Of a stretch of DNA of 64,000 nt, positions 12,501 to 25,900 are shown piece after piece. The stretch lies in the NCBI RefSeq assembly GCF_000002995.4, contig NW_025062478.1:5556001-5620000 (forward strand). Reading direction: 5' to 3'. This DNA comes from Brugia malayi (lineage: Eukaryota; Nematoda; Chromadorea; Rhabditida; Onchocercidae). The position numbers and the translations under genes were made by a program. Under the pieces are notes generated by a model, which saw only the letters and a program-made list of their open reading frames with translations, did no database searches and had not been told where the DNA came from. The first letter of the stretch is position 1. Each line of letters starts with the position of its first letter.

Positions 12501-14095
12501 CTTTAGGTGGTCATCGCTATGAGGTTTGTTATTTCTATCTTTTATTTTAAACTAAACACATGCATTCCAGTATAATATGTATTAAATTTTTCTTTTAATG
12601 ATGATGACACCGGCACTCGTGAAATTTTTGCTCTGTAACTTGATGCATTTCCGCTCATTATTATTTTAAATCCTACTTCATTGGTAGCTTCTGTAACTTC
12701 AGTGCTGTTAATATAAAAATTTTCATCAAAGAAATAGGTTGTTCTCACTCAGGTTACTGTTGCAAGATTCAGCAACTGTGGACAATATATTGCTACGATG
12801 GATGATTCGTATTTGAAAATTTGGAAATGGATTACGAAAAGCCCTGGAAATCAAGACTTATGTTCAATTACAATACAGGACCGTGTCGAATTATATGAAT
12901 TACCTGAAACAGCTATGGCTGAAATGTCAATGTATGCTTTATACTTATCACTTTGTCATCACTCATAACGTACGGATGCAATTTATGATATATCGAACGC
13001 AGTTTTATGTCATTTATTTATATAACCATTTATTTGTATATATCTGCATATTTTGCAGGAAACAGTTGAATGTGTCAGTTTCAGTTCAAAAGAAAAACAC
13101 AGAACGTAGTCCCTTCAAGAGTCCATTTAAAAGTCCGCTAAACCGGGTTGGTATGGAAACGAAAAGTGGAAGTGGATCACCTGTGAAAAAAATGTTCAAG
13201 TATGGTTCCTTTCAGTTTATTCCGCATTTTGTGACTCTTCCAAAAAATTTCGAAGCATAACGTTTTCTTCTAGCTTTTTCCAATAATTTTCTTTTAAGAG
13301 CCACTGAATCGATGTCTCCACCACTATGTGATCTAACTAACAAATCAAGCCATGCTGCACGAAAACTTGATTTTTCTGGAATCGAAATGAAAAATCGAGT
13401 TCCATGTGCTTTCTACTTTAAGTATGCTTTTAATGTTGATTTGATCTGTTGATTTTCTTTTAACTACTCTTTTGTTAGTGTGTTTGAGAGCGGGAGCAAA
13501 TTGTGGGTCATTTAAGGTATCCAACAATGAATTTGCCAGATTTTGTCAAAGAAAAACTTGCAATGTCGAACATGAATCCAGAGTTACAAGCGAATATATT
13601 AAATAAAGGAAGAAGTCCAGAACTGGATGAATATTCATCCAATTCCGATCGGTAAGACTGTTTTTAATTTGTTAATATTTTACAAATTTTCTGAACAACT
13701 TGTAATGCGCTGAACTAGGATATTGAAATATGTTCTGTTATTCATTTGCTTTACGTTTTTTTTTTTTTTTTTTTTTTTTCTTGCACTTTTAATGTCCTCT
13801 GTTTTATAGGCCATCTAACTGTTCATATATGATTTCGCTGAAAGAACGTTTCGACCGTACATCTCCTCGTAAAATTCGCGTTAAACAAAGTTTACATAAA
13901 TCACGTGATCGTGTTCATCGGCAGTCAACACCAAAAATGGCAGCGAAATCTCGCACTGATTTACAAAACTCAAGGCATTTGCAGTCTCAAAATTCTTCAA
14001 CTGATATTCGTCAGTCAACACCAAAACCAAGAAAAAAGAGTGGGACACAACTAACGCTCGATCAGTATTTCAGCAAAACACCACGAACTTATTAA
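9543..14095 (+). CDS. DTL: DTL/Cdt2, WD40 substrate receptor of CRL4 ubiquitin ligase
   Basis: Cdt2 recruits PCNA-bound substrates such as Cdt1 to CUL4-DDB1 for destruction in S phase or after DNA damage. Thirteen phase-consistent exons run from 10120 (10120-10237, 10498-10683, 10783-10905, 11371-11491, 11605-11696, 11970-12074, 12169-12296, 12443-12523, 12753-12931, 13059-13199, 13299-13421, 13517-13651, 13810-14095), coding 605 residues. The WD40 part shows HLLAIGDENGFI, SGHAKVTSWDIE, ATGARDGTICIWDQR, GIRFWDLR and DDSYLKIWKW. The rest is basic and Ser/Pro-rich with SPFKSPFKSP repeats, and ends in QLTLDQYF, a canonical PIP box eleven residues from the end or less. A possible first exon at 9543-9626 joins in phase and gives GGEGIPNVKDRW ahead of NAWVVCQF; the true start codon was not found. 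Three acceptors (TTGAG, TTTAAG twice) are weak. Confidence 0.88.
13756..13779. repeat. Poly-T tract of 24 bases
   Basis: Uninterrupted T run in the last intron of DTL, about 30 bases before the final acceptor, so it may act as an extended polypyrimidine tract. Confidence 0.9.
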
Positions 14096-15732
14096 GTTTA
14101 TTTCTGTGCATTTTTTTATTTTGAATGCAGTGATGTATAATACTGGTAACCAATCTTTTTTGCATGATTTTTCGCTTAATTTTTATTTTTCACAAGTACT
14201 TTTTTTTTTTTAACTTACTTAACTTTCATGGCCAAATGGGTTGCCTCAGATCTCTCGGAATACAGGCGCTGTAAATAACTGTTTGTTGTGAATTGCATTA
14301 TGGATTTTATCCTATAACATTAACTGCAAAAAACATGTGAAATCCAAAATTATTTTTGGTAAACAATTTTGAAAATCTTTTATATTTTTTTTAGTTGGTG
14401 TTTAGTCCTGTTGTAACGTTTGAATATCTTAAGAAAGTGCTTGTTTGTTATTCGAGGTACGCATACTTATTCAAGTTCTATCCTATATTGAGGTATGCAT
14501 ACTTATTCAAGTTCTATCCTATTCCTACCTGCTTTCATTTTTGTTTTACATCAGAATTTATTGAAACCGCAAATTTTCATGGGCTGATTACCTCAATATA
14601 TTTTTTTAACATGATTCTAGAACAGTTATCTGCTCCTGGTTTTGATGTTCAGTATTGATATCTTTGTTTCGACATTCCTTACGGTTTAATGGCTACATAA
14701 CATTTTTTCTGTTAACATGCAGAAATAAAAGAGTTTATTAGAAATTGCTTATTCTTATAGGATAAAAGAATCTATTGGAAATTGCATACACTTATTGGTC
14801 TCACTTTTTTCTTCTGTAAATTGTTTTACTGGTCTCTTGGTATAAGAGTTTATTCTTTGTAAGACATTCATTGTAAAATGTTGAAACATGAAGTCAGTCT
14901 CAAACTCTATCCGAATTAGTCGACATAATTGGTCGAAACTGTGCCTACTGCTCTCAGGTATTCGTATCCTTTTTTCGCTCTTTACTCCCTTGTACTTTTC
15001 GGCTTTTTCTAATTACCTTTTTTATAGCATTTGGCATGTAAATGTAATATCATTTGTTTGCTATTGTGCAGTAAATAATGTAATTCTCACTTCATTCTGA
15101 TGCTACTTTCACTTAAAATTGATGCCTTTTTTTATTGAACTGTCAAATGTTCTGTAAAATTTTAAATTTAAGAATTTTTCAAGCGAATGTTTCTGTAGCA
15201 TAAAAGTTCTTGTGACTGATTGTTAGCGGCAGCATTTTCCATAAGTCGTCTTTTTGAAACCAATGAAAAACATGTACGTATATGTTTTAATGTTGCACAA
15301 GTTATTCTGTTTGCAGTAACTTCCGACAAAAATTATGCCAAAGTAGGTGGCATTGACTAGCCAGACTATCGATGTTTCATGGTTTGCTTATTTTATTGAC
15401 AAGAATTCATGGTTTTATTGACATCAAAAAAATAGTCGAAACATTTCCAGCAGTAGTAAGAATAATAGAAATAAAGAAAAGAATTGTTATAAGATTGGAG
15501 AACATAACTCAAAGTTCAGTTTGTCATAGTTTATAGCATATCTGTCACATGGACAGTGCGGGAGGTGTGGTACTGTAATATTTCTTTAAAGAAGTCAGGG
15601 AAATACCATAACCGTTGGAGATTCGTTTTTGTAATTGGAAAATCTTAGAATTGCTTTTAAATTTTCTGCTGAACAAGAAGTTTAATTGTTTGACGATACT
15701 GTGGAACAAAAGATTTTTTAGATGCATAATAA
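14096..15732. other. Convergent intergenic region with 3' UTRs
   Basis: Lies between the convergent stop codons of DTL and the MIG-17-like gene. It contains one tandem duplication (14454-14522) and no convincing coding frame; the 87-residue plus-strand frame at 14395 runs across that duplication and is not protein-like. Confidence 0.5.
14454..14522. repeat. Tandem duplication, 36-base period
   Basis: The 33 bases at 14454-14486 recur at 14490-14522 with a single C/T difference. It lies in the region downstream of DTL. Confidence 0.9.
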
Positions 15733-18700
15733 TTACGAGTTATGGGATGAAGTAGTGAAGATTTTGCGATAGACAAGTTGAGAACAGGTAACACAACATA
15801 ACGAACGGAACTGTTCCGAATGGCAGTATTTGTGGAGCTTTTCATCAGATAATTCAAGGCACATTGATGAATTCAAATCATCGCAGTCTGAAAATTGTTT
15901 TAAGTAGAATACATTTGTGGTTACATTACAGAATACAGAAAACATTATGTAATTATTTGGAAAACTTGAGTTGGTCACAGGTATATTTTTGGATGCTTGA
16001 GAGTATTTGTTTTAAATGACACTGAAACACCACAAAAAATTTCTCAAGACAATGTGGCAATAGTTACAAATGAGCTCACTTTCTCTTTCTTTGTCGGTTG
16101 CTACACAATTTCCGCCAAGACACCACTAAAAAAAATTGGGATTTGGTGAAAAATTGAACTGAAAAACAAGCACTTAAAATCAGTACTGATTTTTGCTACA
16201 TTATATTCAGTTTTTCTATCAGCTGTGTTTATTTTAATACACAAATTTTAGTCTAGAAATTTCCAATTAATTTGAAATGTTTGAAATTATGGTAAATTAA
16301 TCATTTTGTCTACTGATTTTTCTCATAACATAATTTCTATCCAAGATTTGGTGAAAAATTGAATTGAAATTATTTTATTACTTGTTTTTAGTGAGACACT
16401 TTTATTACTTGTTTTTTAATGACAACGATAAAATTAATAAAAGTTATTTAACCTTATCATGTCCACATTTAGTTCCGTCTAATAAAGGTAAATACAATTT
16501 GGTTTCACATGGTTCTGTCTTGCGTAGCTGTCGATTTTTGCACCAAAGTCGTCGACATGGATCCTTCGATAAATATTCCTTCCTCTTAATTTAAATGAAA
16601 TTTGAAATATATTCTTTCGCATGTAACAATGTAATAAAGTGCATGTGATAAAGCTAAACTTAGAGGGAAAGTAAAAGATAAATCTTTAGTTTAGTCAAAT
16701 CAATGGTAGACGATAATGCAGAAATCACGGGAAAATTATTAGGGAGCGAAAGATCTGACTGCATCTCAACAAATATAGTGGTGATATTATCATAGTCCTT
16801 ACAAAAGCTTTCCCTTTTCTCCGATGACTTTTTCTTAACCTTTAGTCAAATATGTATTATGATTAAAACCTTGTTGGAAAGAATCCTGAGTTTTCAATTT
16901 TAATATTTACTAATTTAAATATATCACCTTTCACCAGCATATCCCTCACTTTTCATTCAAAAAATTAATTTACCAAACAGACACTATAATGGGCTCCAAA
17001 TGCTATTTTGCACTGATTCTGTTGCACTAACAATTCGCCGGGTTTGCGATGCTTTCGTCGAGAAGTACGTCGCAATCGCCTTTCACGACTCTTTGATCGC
17101 AGCAAGCAATCAGCTGTTCCGTTTCTGCAATTTAATTTCTTTTTCAATTATCCAGTTCTAAAAATGTTACAACAATTCATATAACAAAAATTGAAAGAGT
17201 GTAAATTATTTTTCCAAAAAAATATTTTGACCATTCCAGAGCTATTTCTACTTTTATTTATTCAAATTTCAATAAAGAACTACGCAAAAAATAATTGAAT
17301 CTGTTGAATTGAGCACGGTGAGAATTTGAATGTGTTGAAGAATTTTTGTTCATCGTCCGAACTTGATACTGTTGCAGACATTAAATAGTTTCTTCCGCAA
17401 TTTTCAGCTGGTCCACCAGCACCGTCATGAAATGCGCCAAGGCTGTAAGAAAGTTTCTTGAATTTTTGAAAAAAAAAGAAAAACGTTTAAATTTTGAGAA
17501 TTTCTTTATTAAATTACATTGTTGGCTTTAAGCAATAAAATTTCTAAGCAAGCATGTGAGTGAGTACCTATGAGCCAATTCATGAGCAGCGATTACAGCT
17601 GTAGCCATACCGCCGATGTCCTCTACTACACTTGCTGATTCGGTAACTCGACACATCGCCCCAACGTATGCCATTCCTTGAGTGCTAGAGTCACCTTTAG
17701 AAGAGAGTAAATCGATCCTGCCAAGAAAAGTAAATTTTATTTAAAATCAAAGAAATCTTTTATATCATCGATTTAATTTGTTTAAATTCGAGCACTTAGA
17801 ATTCGAATCAACTTTAACTTCAAACGCACCAAAACCGTAATTGATACATTGCACAAACCTTGTCAAAACAATGATATGATTATGCGCTGGAATCCATTGT
17901 GAATAATCAGCCACCCATTTTTGCACATAATTCACAGCATCTATTCCATTCATCCTAATAGCAAAATATTATTTTAAGTGTATTTCTCTCCCCTAAAATT
18001 CACTGATAAAGGAATAATGCTGTAAAAGCTTATGTGAAAGATTTTGAAACTTATTGACTGGTATTTCGGCTTCTTCTATTGTTAACATTTCGTGGACTTT
18101 TTTCGTTGAAATTTTCTGCAGTTAGTTTAGACAGAAGGAAAAATGATTTTACTGTGTTGCATTTTCCAAATTATTCAATTCAGTCTGTTTTAGAAATGGC
18201 GCAAATGGACAATCATCTTCACGGATTATTGTCATCGTTGATGCCATATTCAAAGTTACCGGAACATTCTCGGACAAACCATTACCATCGTAAATTGAGC
18301 GCACCTGTCATTCATGCTTTTTGAGAATACATTAAGTATTTAACGTAGAAGACAAAGTTAGAGCAATTTGTTGCATTATTGAAGATCCTGGGTTATTCAG
18401 AATCTTCAATATCATTGTCATGTTATTATCATCGTCTTCAATATCATTCTCATATCATTATCATCAACATTCTCCTCATGACAGGATAATCAGAATTTAA
18501 TATCGTTGTTACTCTCACTACAAATGTCATCAACAACCATCATTATAAATCAGTAATCTTTCCATTAATAATGTTATTAATATTTTCAGCTTTGCTAGCA
18601 TCACTTATTTCTCGATCTATAAACAACTACCTGTTCAAAAATTGCATACAAGTAGTCGTTTGTAGCCGAAAGCGCCGAGTAATCGTCACCTCGAACAATG

Positions 18701-21432
18701 TGCATAAAATTGGTGTAAACTGAATAATCGGCCACCATTAGAATATCAATCTGATATCTGAATGATGAACTGTCGTGTTGTATCTTTGGATTACGGGATA
18801 GTGGCACTTGCTGCAGAAAGAACTAATACATATTCAAAATATAAATTTTTAAATTTAATTAAGAAGGTTCATTCAAAAAAAATTGTTACAATATCATATA
18901 TGTTAAACAATAAGTTTTTTGCTTCAAAAACTCATGTTTTGATATTTTGAATATGTATTAGAAAATATCGATCTATACAGAGAAATTTTTATAAGATTGG
19001 ACTAGCTTCAAAAGAGAATTCGAAAAAACAAAAATATTCAAAATGGCATTTTGTCTCATCGTCGATAGAAACAAATATGAATCTAAGATAAATAATTAAC
19101 GTACCTTTCCAAAAACAACACCAGCCGATTTCATTCTTCGCTGGAAATGTGCTGCGCTCCAAACTATAAATTGCTCTTCTAATAGCATACGATTTTCAAA
19201 ATGATGAAAATAAAGGAAAGAAAACAGAAATTTGCTGAAGATGATTGAATACCTCTGATTTTCATAGAATTTTATTTTTGTTGACGTTCTGAATATAAAA
19301 AGAGAAAACCTTTGACCTCTCATAGAAATCAACTGTTCCATTATAAATGGACTTGATGATTCCCAAGACTTTTTTCTATACTTTGGAGAGATATGCAACT
19401 AATGTCTTAAGTTTCTAATGAATCTAAGATAATAAATATTCATGGAGGCCAAGTTATGAGATTATAAAAACAAAGTGAAGCAAGAAACTTTCACACTACC
19501 TTAACTACGAGGTGTTGTTATAACGCACACTTACTCTTAATCTCGGCTTATTTTTGTCAGTTATCTCATTAGAGATATACTTTGTTTGGAAAATTCTCAA
19601 AGATCAGTAAATTATTGAATTTAATAAATGAGAAATTTTTGAAGAACGGTTCATTTATCAGTCTCACCTGGTATGAAATTGCATAAAAGTGTGTATATGA
19701 AAGTATTAGAAGCGATTCGCACCATTTCTTTAGAAATTGAAATGTCTTTCCATTCATGAAGGTAACACAAATGACCATTAGTATACCTTCATTCTGCGGC
19801 ACCTGACCACCCCTACAATTTTCATCGTTCATCCCATCACTACATTACTCAATTACAGAATCGACTCTAGTGACTCTATCGATGTTTGTTTTAAGCAAAA
19901 GTCTTCTGCGAATTCTCGATACTAACATATTTTACAGCACAAATTTAAACAAGTACTGCTTCTGCACAACTAGTTTCTTTACATCTTCAATAGGTACTGT
20001 TACCTGTTGAGTAATGCAAGCTAACCAGAAATATATGAAAAATGAAGTTTGCACTTATCAGAATAAATTGAAAATAAGAAATTTAGCATTTGTAGAACGG
20101 GTAGCTATTGTCTGAGTAGTGATATGTAATGGTAATAGCTCTGACTGGCGTAACCTTTTTCGAAAAAACTGGAAAAAATTGGGGTGCGGTTCGGATAAAA
20201 TAACAGCGGAATAACTATAAAATCATATTGAGAAGTCTGTACATGTATTGATAAATGATAACAATGGGTAGAACTCGAACAAGTAGATCTCGAAGGTTGA
20301 ATGAACATTTTCTGGGTTCTGCAAATGATGAAAATGCTACTTCTCTCCAACAAGAATAAAGAGTAACTGATAATTCAAATGTCATGTGCTTTTCATCATG
20401 ATGTGATTTGATCGGAAACCACTCAAAATACCGCCTTAATACTCTAGCAAATACAAAGTCCAAACTGATAGCAATAATAATATCATTCAAACTGTCAACA
20501 CAAAGCAAGCATTAATAACACAGTTTTGAAGCAAATTTTAACAAATTTTAACGAAAAAAAAATTTTTTAACACGAATTTCAGGTCGTACTGTAACTAGAA
20601 AATAGATGATCGGATTAGAAAGGTCTTGTTGACGGCGATGGCTCAGAAGTGCGAAGATGAAAGTAAACACACCGTCATTTAGTTTTGTCATCGAAAATTT
20701 TAGACTGTTAGTGCAAATTGGAAGGCCATAAGAAGCTGATTGACACGAGATAACAAAAGGTTTTTATTTGCTTGACAATTTGAAACATTTATTAATTTCT
20801 TGCTAAAATATTTTGGAATTTTGGATAGCTACAATATACAGAATGGTAGTAACAGCAAGCACAACGGAAGATTTTAATTCGCAGAGGCATGTTAAATATT
20901 GCAATTTGGAACATCACATTTTGGGAAATTAAAATAAATAAGTCAGAGACTAACTACGAGTTAGTCTTCTTCGGAAAATGAAATTAAATGCTGAATGTAG
21001 TTATCTTTTTTACTCGAATATAAGTTCGGATCATCAGATTATTCATTTACGCTCTCTTGAAAAATCAGCGTGAAAAGGACATAATGTCTCTCGACTTTTG
21101 AAATCAATAAATAAGCATTGGTATTTTAAAGGTACTGCAGTCTTTTGAAAGACATGATTAAAGATTAACTAATTGAATATTTTTAGAAGATGCCAGACAT
21201 ATTTTTGTTGATTACTGTTAAAGTTTATCTTTGGTGCAATCAACAACAGAAAATCGTGCTGTAAAATTTTGTTAATTCTAAAGATGAAATACAAAGAAAA
21301 TGATAGGACGATCTCCTTAAAGATTACCTTAAAGAGTCAGTACCTTGTATTTACAAAAAAAATCAGCATTACCGCCATTCCATAATATGACTTTTTGTTC
21401 TTGTTTGCCTGGAGAAGGTGCCATTTTCTCAT
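15733..21432 (-). CDS. mig-17: MIG-17-like secreted ADAM metalloprotease with PLAC domain
   Basis: MIG-17 is a secreted ADAM of the ADAMTS type that remodels basement membrane and guides gonadal leader-cell migration in C. elegans. Twelve phase-consistent exons (21344-21432, 20155-20318, 19105-19178, 18631-18810, 18153-18304, 17859-17954, 17568-17717, 17284-17442, 16974-17124, 16453-16563, 16068-16125, 15733-15887) code for 512 residues. A short N-terminal hydrophobic run (MAVMLIFFVNT) could be a signal sequence. The catalytic domain opens with YQIDILMVADYSVY and holds the zinc motif HELAHSLGAFHD, split by an intron, and a NYLMS Met-turn. A disintegrin-like/cysteine-rich part follows (QQNQCKIAFG, PCRRLWC, LLDGTKCGHDKWCLGGNC), then a PLAC domain (CDDLNSSMC ... 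YCHSEQFRSLCCVTC). No thrombospondin repeat is seen, as in MIG-17. The first three exons, covering the prodomain, rest mainly on phase agreement and are less sure. Confidence 0.87.
16141..16424. repeat. Short direct repeats in a mig-17 intron
   Basis: A run of about 24 bases beginning ATTTGGTGAAAAATTGAA occurs at 16141 and again at 16346 with one difference. Next to the second copy, a unit starting TTTTATTACTTG is repeated in tandem (16373-16396 and 16400-16424) with small differences. Confidence 0.75.
18395..18545. repeat. Degenerate ATC/ATT-rich low-complexity tract
   Basis: Imperfect trinucleotide-like repeats of TCA, TCT and ATT fill the intron between mig-17 exons 4 and 5. No open frame of note. 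Confidence 0.7.
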
Positions 21433-22974
21433 TGGATTCTATTTCCTCTCATTAAAAGAAAAAAGGAAAAAAAAAGGAGAAAAAAAAAGGTAAGGTGCTA
21501 TTTCTCACTATCAGAAAAGGATTTCAGCAAATTAGAAAAAGAAATGTTGCTCGAGAAATCTTTTATCCTTATTCAGACAGAAGAAAAATGATTCATTTGG
21601 TAAACTCATTTGAATTGTTAATTGTAAAGAATTTATCAATGCAAATGAATAGCTTATAGCACCAGCCGCTAACTTCACCATAAAACATATCACTGATCAA
21701 ATATCTGTACGACCATCAGATACATAGATAAGGCACAATTAATCATGATTCGAAAGTGATTTTCTTCCTACGGAAACAAATCTCTGTTAATATTGATCCC
21801 AGCTGTTTTTGATAAAACAGTCAATATGAAATGGTTTGTCATGTTGTTCCGAAAAGCATAAGTTACGCTAAGGAAGAGATATACCTACTAAACTTTATAT
21901 TATTGATCGTTGTTAAGTTTCCGTCCAAAGAACACGAAATATTTTTCGAATTTAACAAAAAAATAAATAATTTTCTGCTAAAGAATACTGAAACAATTTC
22001 AAAATTTGCTTACATAACAAATATGAAATATATCAGTTTCTTCGACAATGGCAAGTGCAACATTCTTTTGATAAGATAAATGTATGTTGAAGCATAGTAT
22101 GAAGTTAATTCATTCAGTCGTATAATCGTAAAAATGACTGACAGAGATATTAATCAGTTTGTTCATTTAAGTCACACAAATCTCAATCAGCAGTGATGAT
22201 GCTCTCTTCGTTATAAAAGACCAATTATCAAAATTAAGAATTTTTAATAGAGAAAACTTAAATATAACAATAATATATGGGGAAAACAACTTTCGTGTTT
22301 GCATAGAAATCACAGGACAGGCACTGATAATTTTTGAGGGCGAAAGAACATTTAAAAATATATACAGAATGAACAATTTCAATTTTCAACAAAACAACAT
22401 GGTCAGAGAAATAAATGAAGCATAAGCATATTTGTTGATCAAAGCTCTGAAACGCTATGAATGGGCAACTTTGAAATAAGTAAAAGTTAGTCAGAATCAT
22501 CGATCACATAATATCGCGAATCCTCGCACTCGTACCTGAACACTCCAAGCTAGCATCACAAATTTTTGTAATCAGAATAATAAACTAGTAAACATTTTTG
22601 GGACAGAATAAACTATTTCTTTCGCAAATTATTGACAAAAGTTCAAAAACACTTTCAATTTTCAGATAAAACAGGGGAAAAAAATAGTAGATAAAACACA
22701 TGGAAAAACTTCAGATTGGAAGGTAAAGGAATAAAAATAAAGTAAGAAAAGTTTCCAGAACCAAGTAAGTATTGAAAAAATAAATAAATAAATAAAATGA
22801 CAAAAAAAGAAAGGAAAAATAAATAAATGAACTGAATGATTAAGTAACACCAAATGAAGTGGGGGAAAATTATAATGATAATGAATAAAGACAAAACATG
22901 TAAGCAGCAAACAACATCATATAGAATCTAACGAATAGTAAGTGTGACAGGATGACATACTTTGAGGAAATAAA
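21433..22974. other. Intergenic between two minus-strand genes
   Basis: Separates the RMI1 stop codon from the proposed mig-17 start. It includes a purine-rich A/G stretch (21450-21495) and an A-rich (TAAA)n tract near 22775-22800. Open frames here are short and low-complexity. Confidence 0.5.
22776..22797. repeat. (TAAA)n microsatellite
   Basis: About five tandem AAAT units inside an A-rich stretch in the mig-17/RMI1 intergenic region; another short run lies at 22820-22827. Confidence 0.75.
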
Positions 22975-25900
22975 TTAGCATAAACCAAGTGCTGTTGAAA
23001 GATTGGTAATGTGGACGATGAGCGGCAGAATATCTGACGATGACGAGAATTCGATTGTTAACACCAGATCCAACCGTTTGAATGTTTCAAGCATCGCTTG
23101 AGCACGCCCTTTGTAGTATGCTACGCGAACGCGATCACTGTTTGCTACCGCTTGCTAAGATCAGAATTAAATTTTGCGAGAGAAATCTGCGGGAAGTAAT
23201 AGAAATATGTCGGCGTTTAGAATAGAAAATGAGATTAAAATCATTAAGTTGTTTTAATTGGATTCCTTTTTTGTGATATGGCCTTGCTATTTAGCATCCT
23301 GTCTTTATAAGTTTGCTGCTGATAAGTTATACCTTAAGCCTTATGCACCATACAACAAAGGCCAGCCGGTAATGGAAAAAGTGTTATTCAGATAATTTTA
23401 ATCTGTGGAAAATTTTTGACAATATTATATTTTCCATAAATTTCGGCTTCTAAATCAGGTTCCTGACCATCCCATTTAACAATTCACTTTAAATTGGGAT
23501 AATCCTTTTCCTAAGCTTTGCAATGATTTTGGCTTCTTTTCTTCTCCAGTAAAATCAAATTATTAAGCCCAAAAGATGTTTCAAATTCAAATTTCAGATT
23601 TCAGTGCAGTCTAAAAATTTGCGTACTTTGAACCTTTTAAAACGATTAGCTTTTACAGTGAGTTTTAATTACACTGTTTATGTCATGACTCAAGCGATGT
23701 ATGATAGAAGAAAATGTTTAAAGAACTTGTTGCCACACCATACCAAGGTATGTTTCACTCCACCACTTTAACCATCTCAGCTTTGAAGAACTTCCCAAAA
23801 TTTTCAAATATGTCTCCCTGACGGAAATCTGCAGCAAGGGACGAGAGATTTATACGATCAAATGGGAAATCAAGAGATATTCGTATAATATTTGATTTGC
23901 TTCATGGCTTGTTAGTATAGAAATATGACGAGGTGTTTAATCGATCGTCGGCCAAAGACCAATCGCTATCTTTCGGTAACCGGAAGAAACTTTTATAAAG
24001 CGAAAATGCTGTCTTTCATTTTCATTTAAAAGACTGCAATAGAACTTTTGAAGAGCTACAGATTTTCGCGATCTTTGTAAAATATTCCTCTCATTAAGAT
24101 TTTCTCACAATCTTTCGGTGCTGTAAACGATTTGGTTAGACTTATTTGATGTCCAAAGGGTTAACTCACGTTCACTTTCAGTTTCGCACCCGACTGTTCT
24201 TCATTGTTTCGTATTTTATTTTATTTTTATTATTTTTTTTTTTGAGGCAAATTTAGATTTCCAATCTTAGCATACATCCAGTACGTATCCACAAACTTTC
24301 ACATTAAAAATTCATGAATAAACAAACCTGTGCATCCTGCGGTGTGAAACCGATCAGATTATTGATTGCATTGTTATCCACTAAGCAATCGAGTGCATTG
24401 CAAGTTTCGTCAGCAATCCGAAGCGCTGCTGTCCAGCTTTGTCCAATAAATTGCAAGCCAGCATGCAATTTGCAAAAAATTGGCTAGAAGTATTGGATCA
24501 ATAACTAAGCATGCTACTAGGAATGCTTTAAAATTAAATAAGAATTTATTCTGTTGAAAGTATCACATTTCGAAGAATCTAACTGAGCAAAATACTGCAA
24601 AATACCTGAACTCGTTTACGATGTGCGACCAGACAAAATCTTCGTTGATGGTAAGCTTCCCTTATCGACACAATGTTCAAAGCACGATATCGTTGTATGA
24701 TATTTACATGTGGTACTATCTGGAGCGTTGTGTCAGGCAAAATTAATGTTGCCGGACGATTTGTAAGAGAAGTATTACAGTACATAGGATGTCCTTCAAC
24801 TTGCTGCGGTTCTGTATTCACGAATGAGTTTTGAGAAGCGTGAAATAGAATCTGAAAATTTGACGAATCGAACTAAACGTTAATATTAAGGATAAGTTAA
24901 GGAAAAATATAACATCAAGATCTTTTTTTATCATTTAGTTTAGTTAATAAAAATTATTAGGTAAAGATCGTGACTATCAGCTCTAGATACACTGAGAGCT
25001 TTCGCAAAACTAGAAAGGATCGATTCATGGTCGATTTCCTATTGCCTAGTTGGAAATCTTCAGAAAAAAAAAAAACCATACATTAACTTCCTTTTCATAA
25101 TAAATAGCTAATAAAAAAATGGATATTTACAGGATTCTGCTGGATATCGGTAACTGGCGGCCTACAAAGATTTTGCTCTGACGCGGAAAATAGTAAGCCG
25201 GAACGACATGGTGTCACATCCGGTTGGAAAGCAACATTTGATGCTGAAATTAAATATAAGAGTAAACCAGCTTAATAAACAGTGAAATGAGTGCCTCAGA
25301 ATATCTAATAGACGAAATCAGAAGATACGTCCAGGCTACTTCATTGATAAAAACTAAAAAAATTCTGTATATTTTCCTCTTCTCATTCAAGAACATGAAG
25401 ATCATTCGCTTTCGGATTGCATATTTGCTCCAATTTTCAGATGTTTGTAAGAAAAGGAAAGTAGGCAGAGGAAATGAACCCAGAATTTTCGATTTTTTAT
25501 GTTTTTACATTCTGTCAAAGATAAAATCTGTGCCTTTCTCCCAAACTAATTATGGTATATGCATCCCTGAATAGAAGTTTTTTTTTTTTTTTTCAGTAGT
25601 TCCAAATCATGCCAAACAGTAAGGGATGATAACAAAATAAGGATCTCATAGTAGTGTAAAAAAATGTACTTCCATTAATACATTTTTCCGAGAAAGAACC
25701 TAATTTCAAACAATCGATAACTGCGATCATGCAGAAATCAAACAGAATGTTAAAATAGAATTAACTAGATATTAATTAATGAAGTAGAAGAAAATGAATC
25801 AAATTTCGAACAATAAACCAGAAAGTTCAGTATTCATTCAAATCACGGTGAAGCAAAATGATTTTACAATATATTTATTTATGAAAATATGTCAGCAGTT

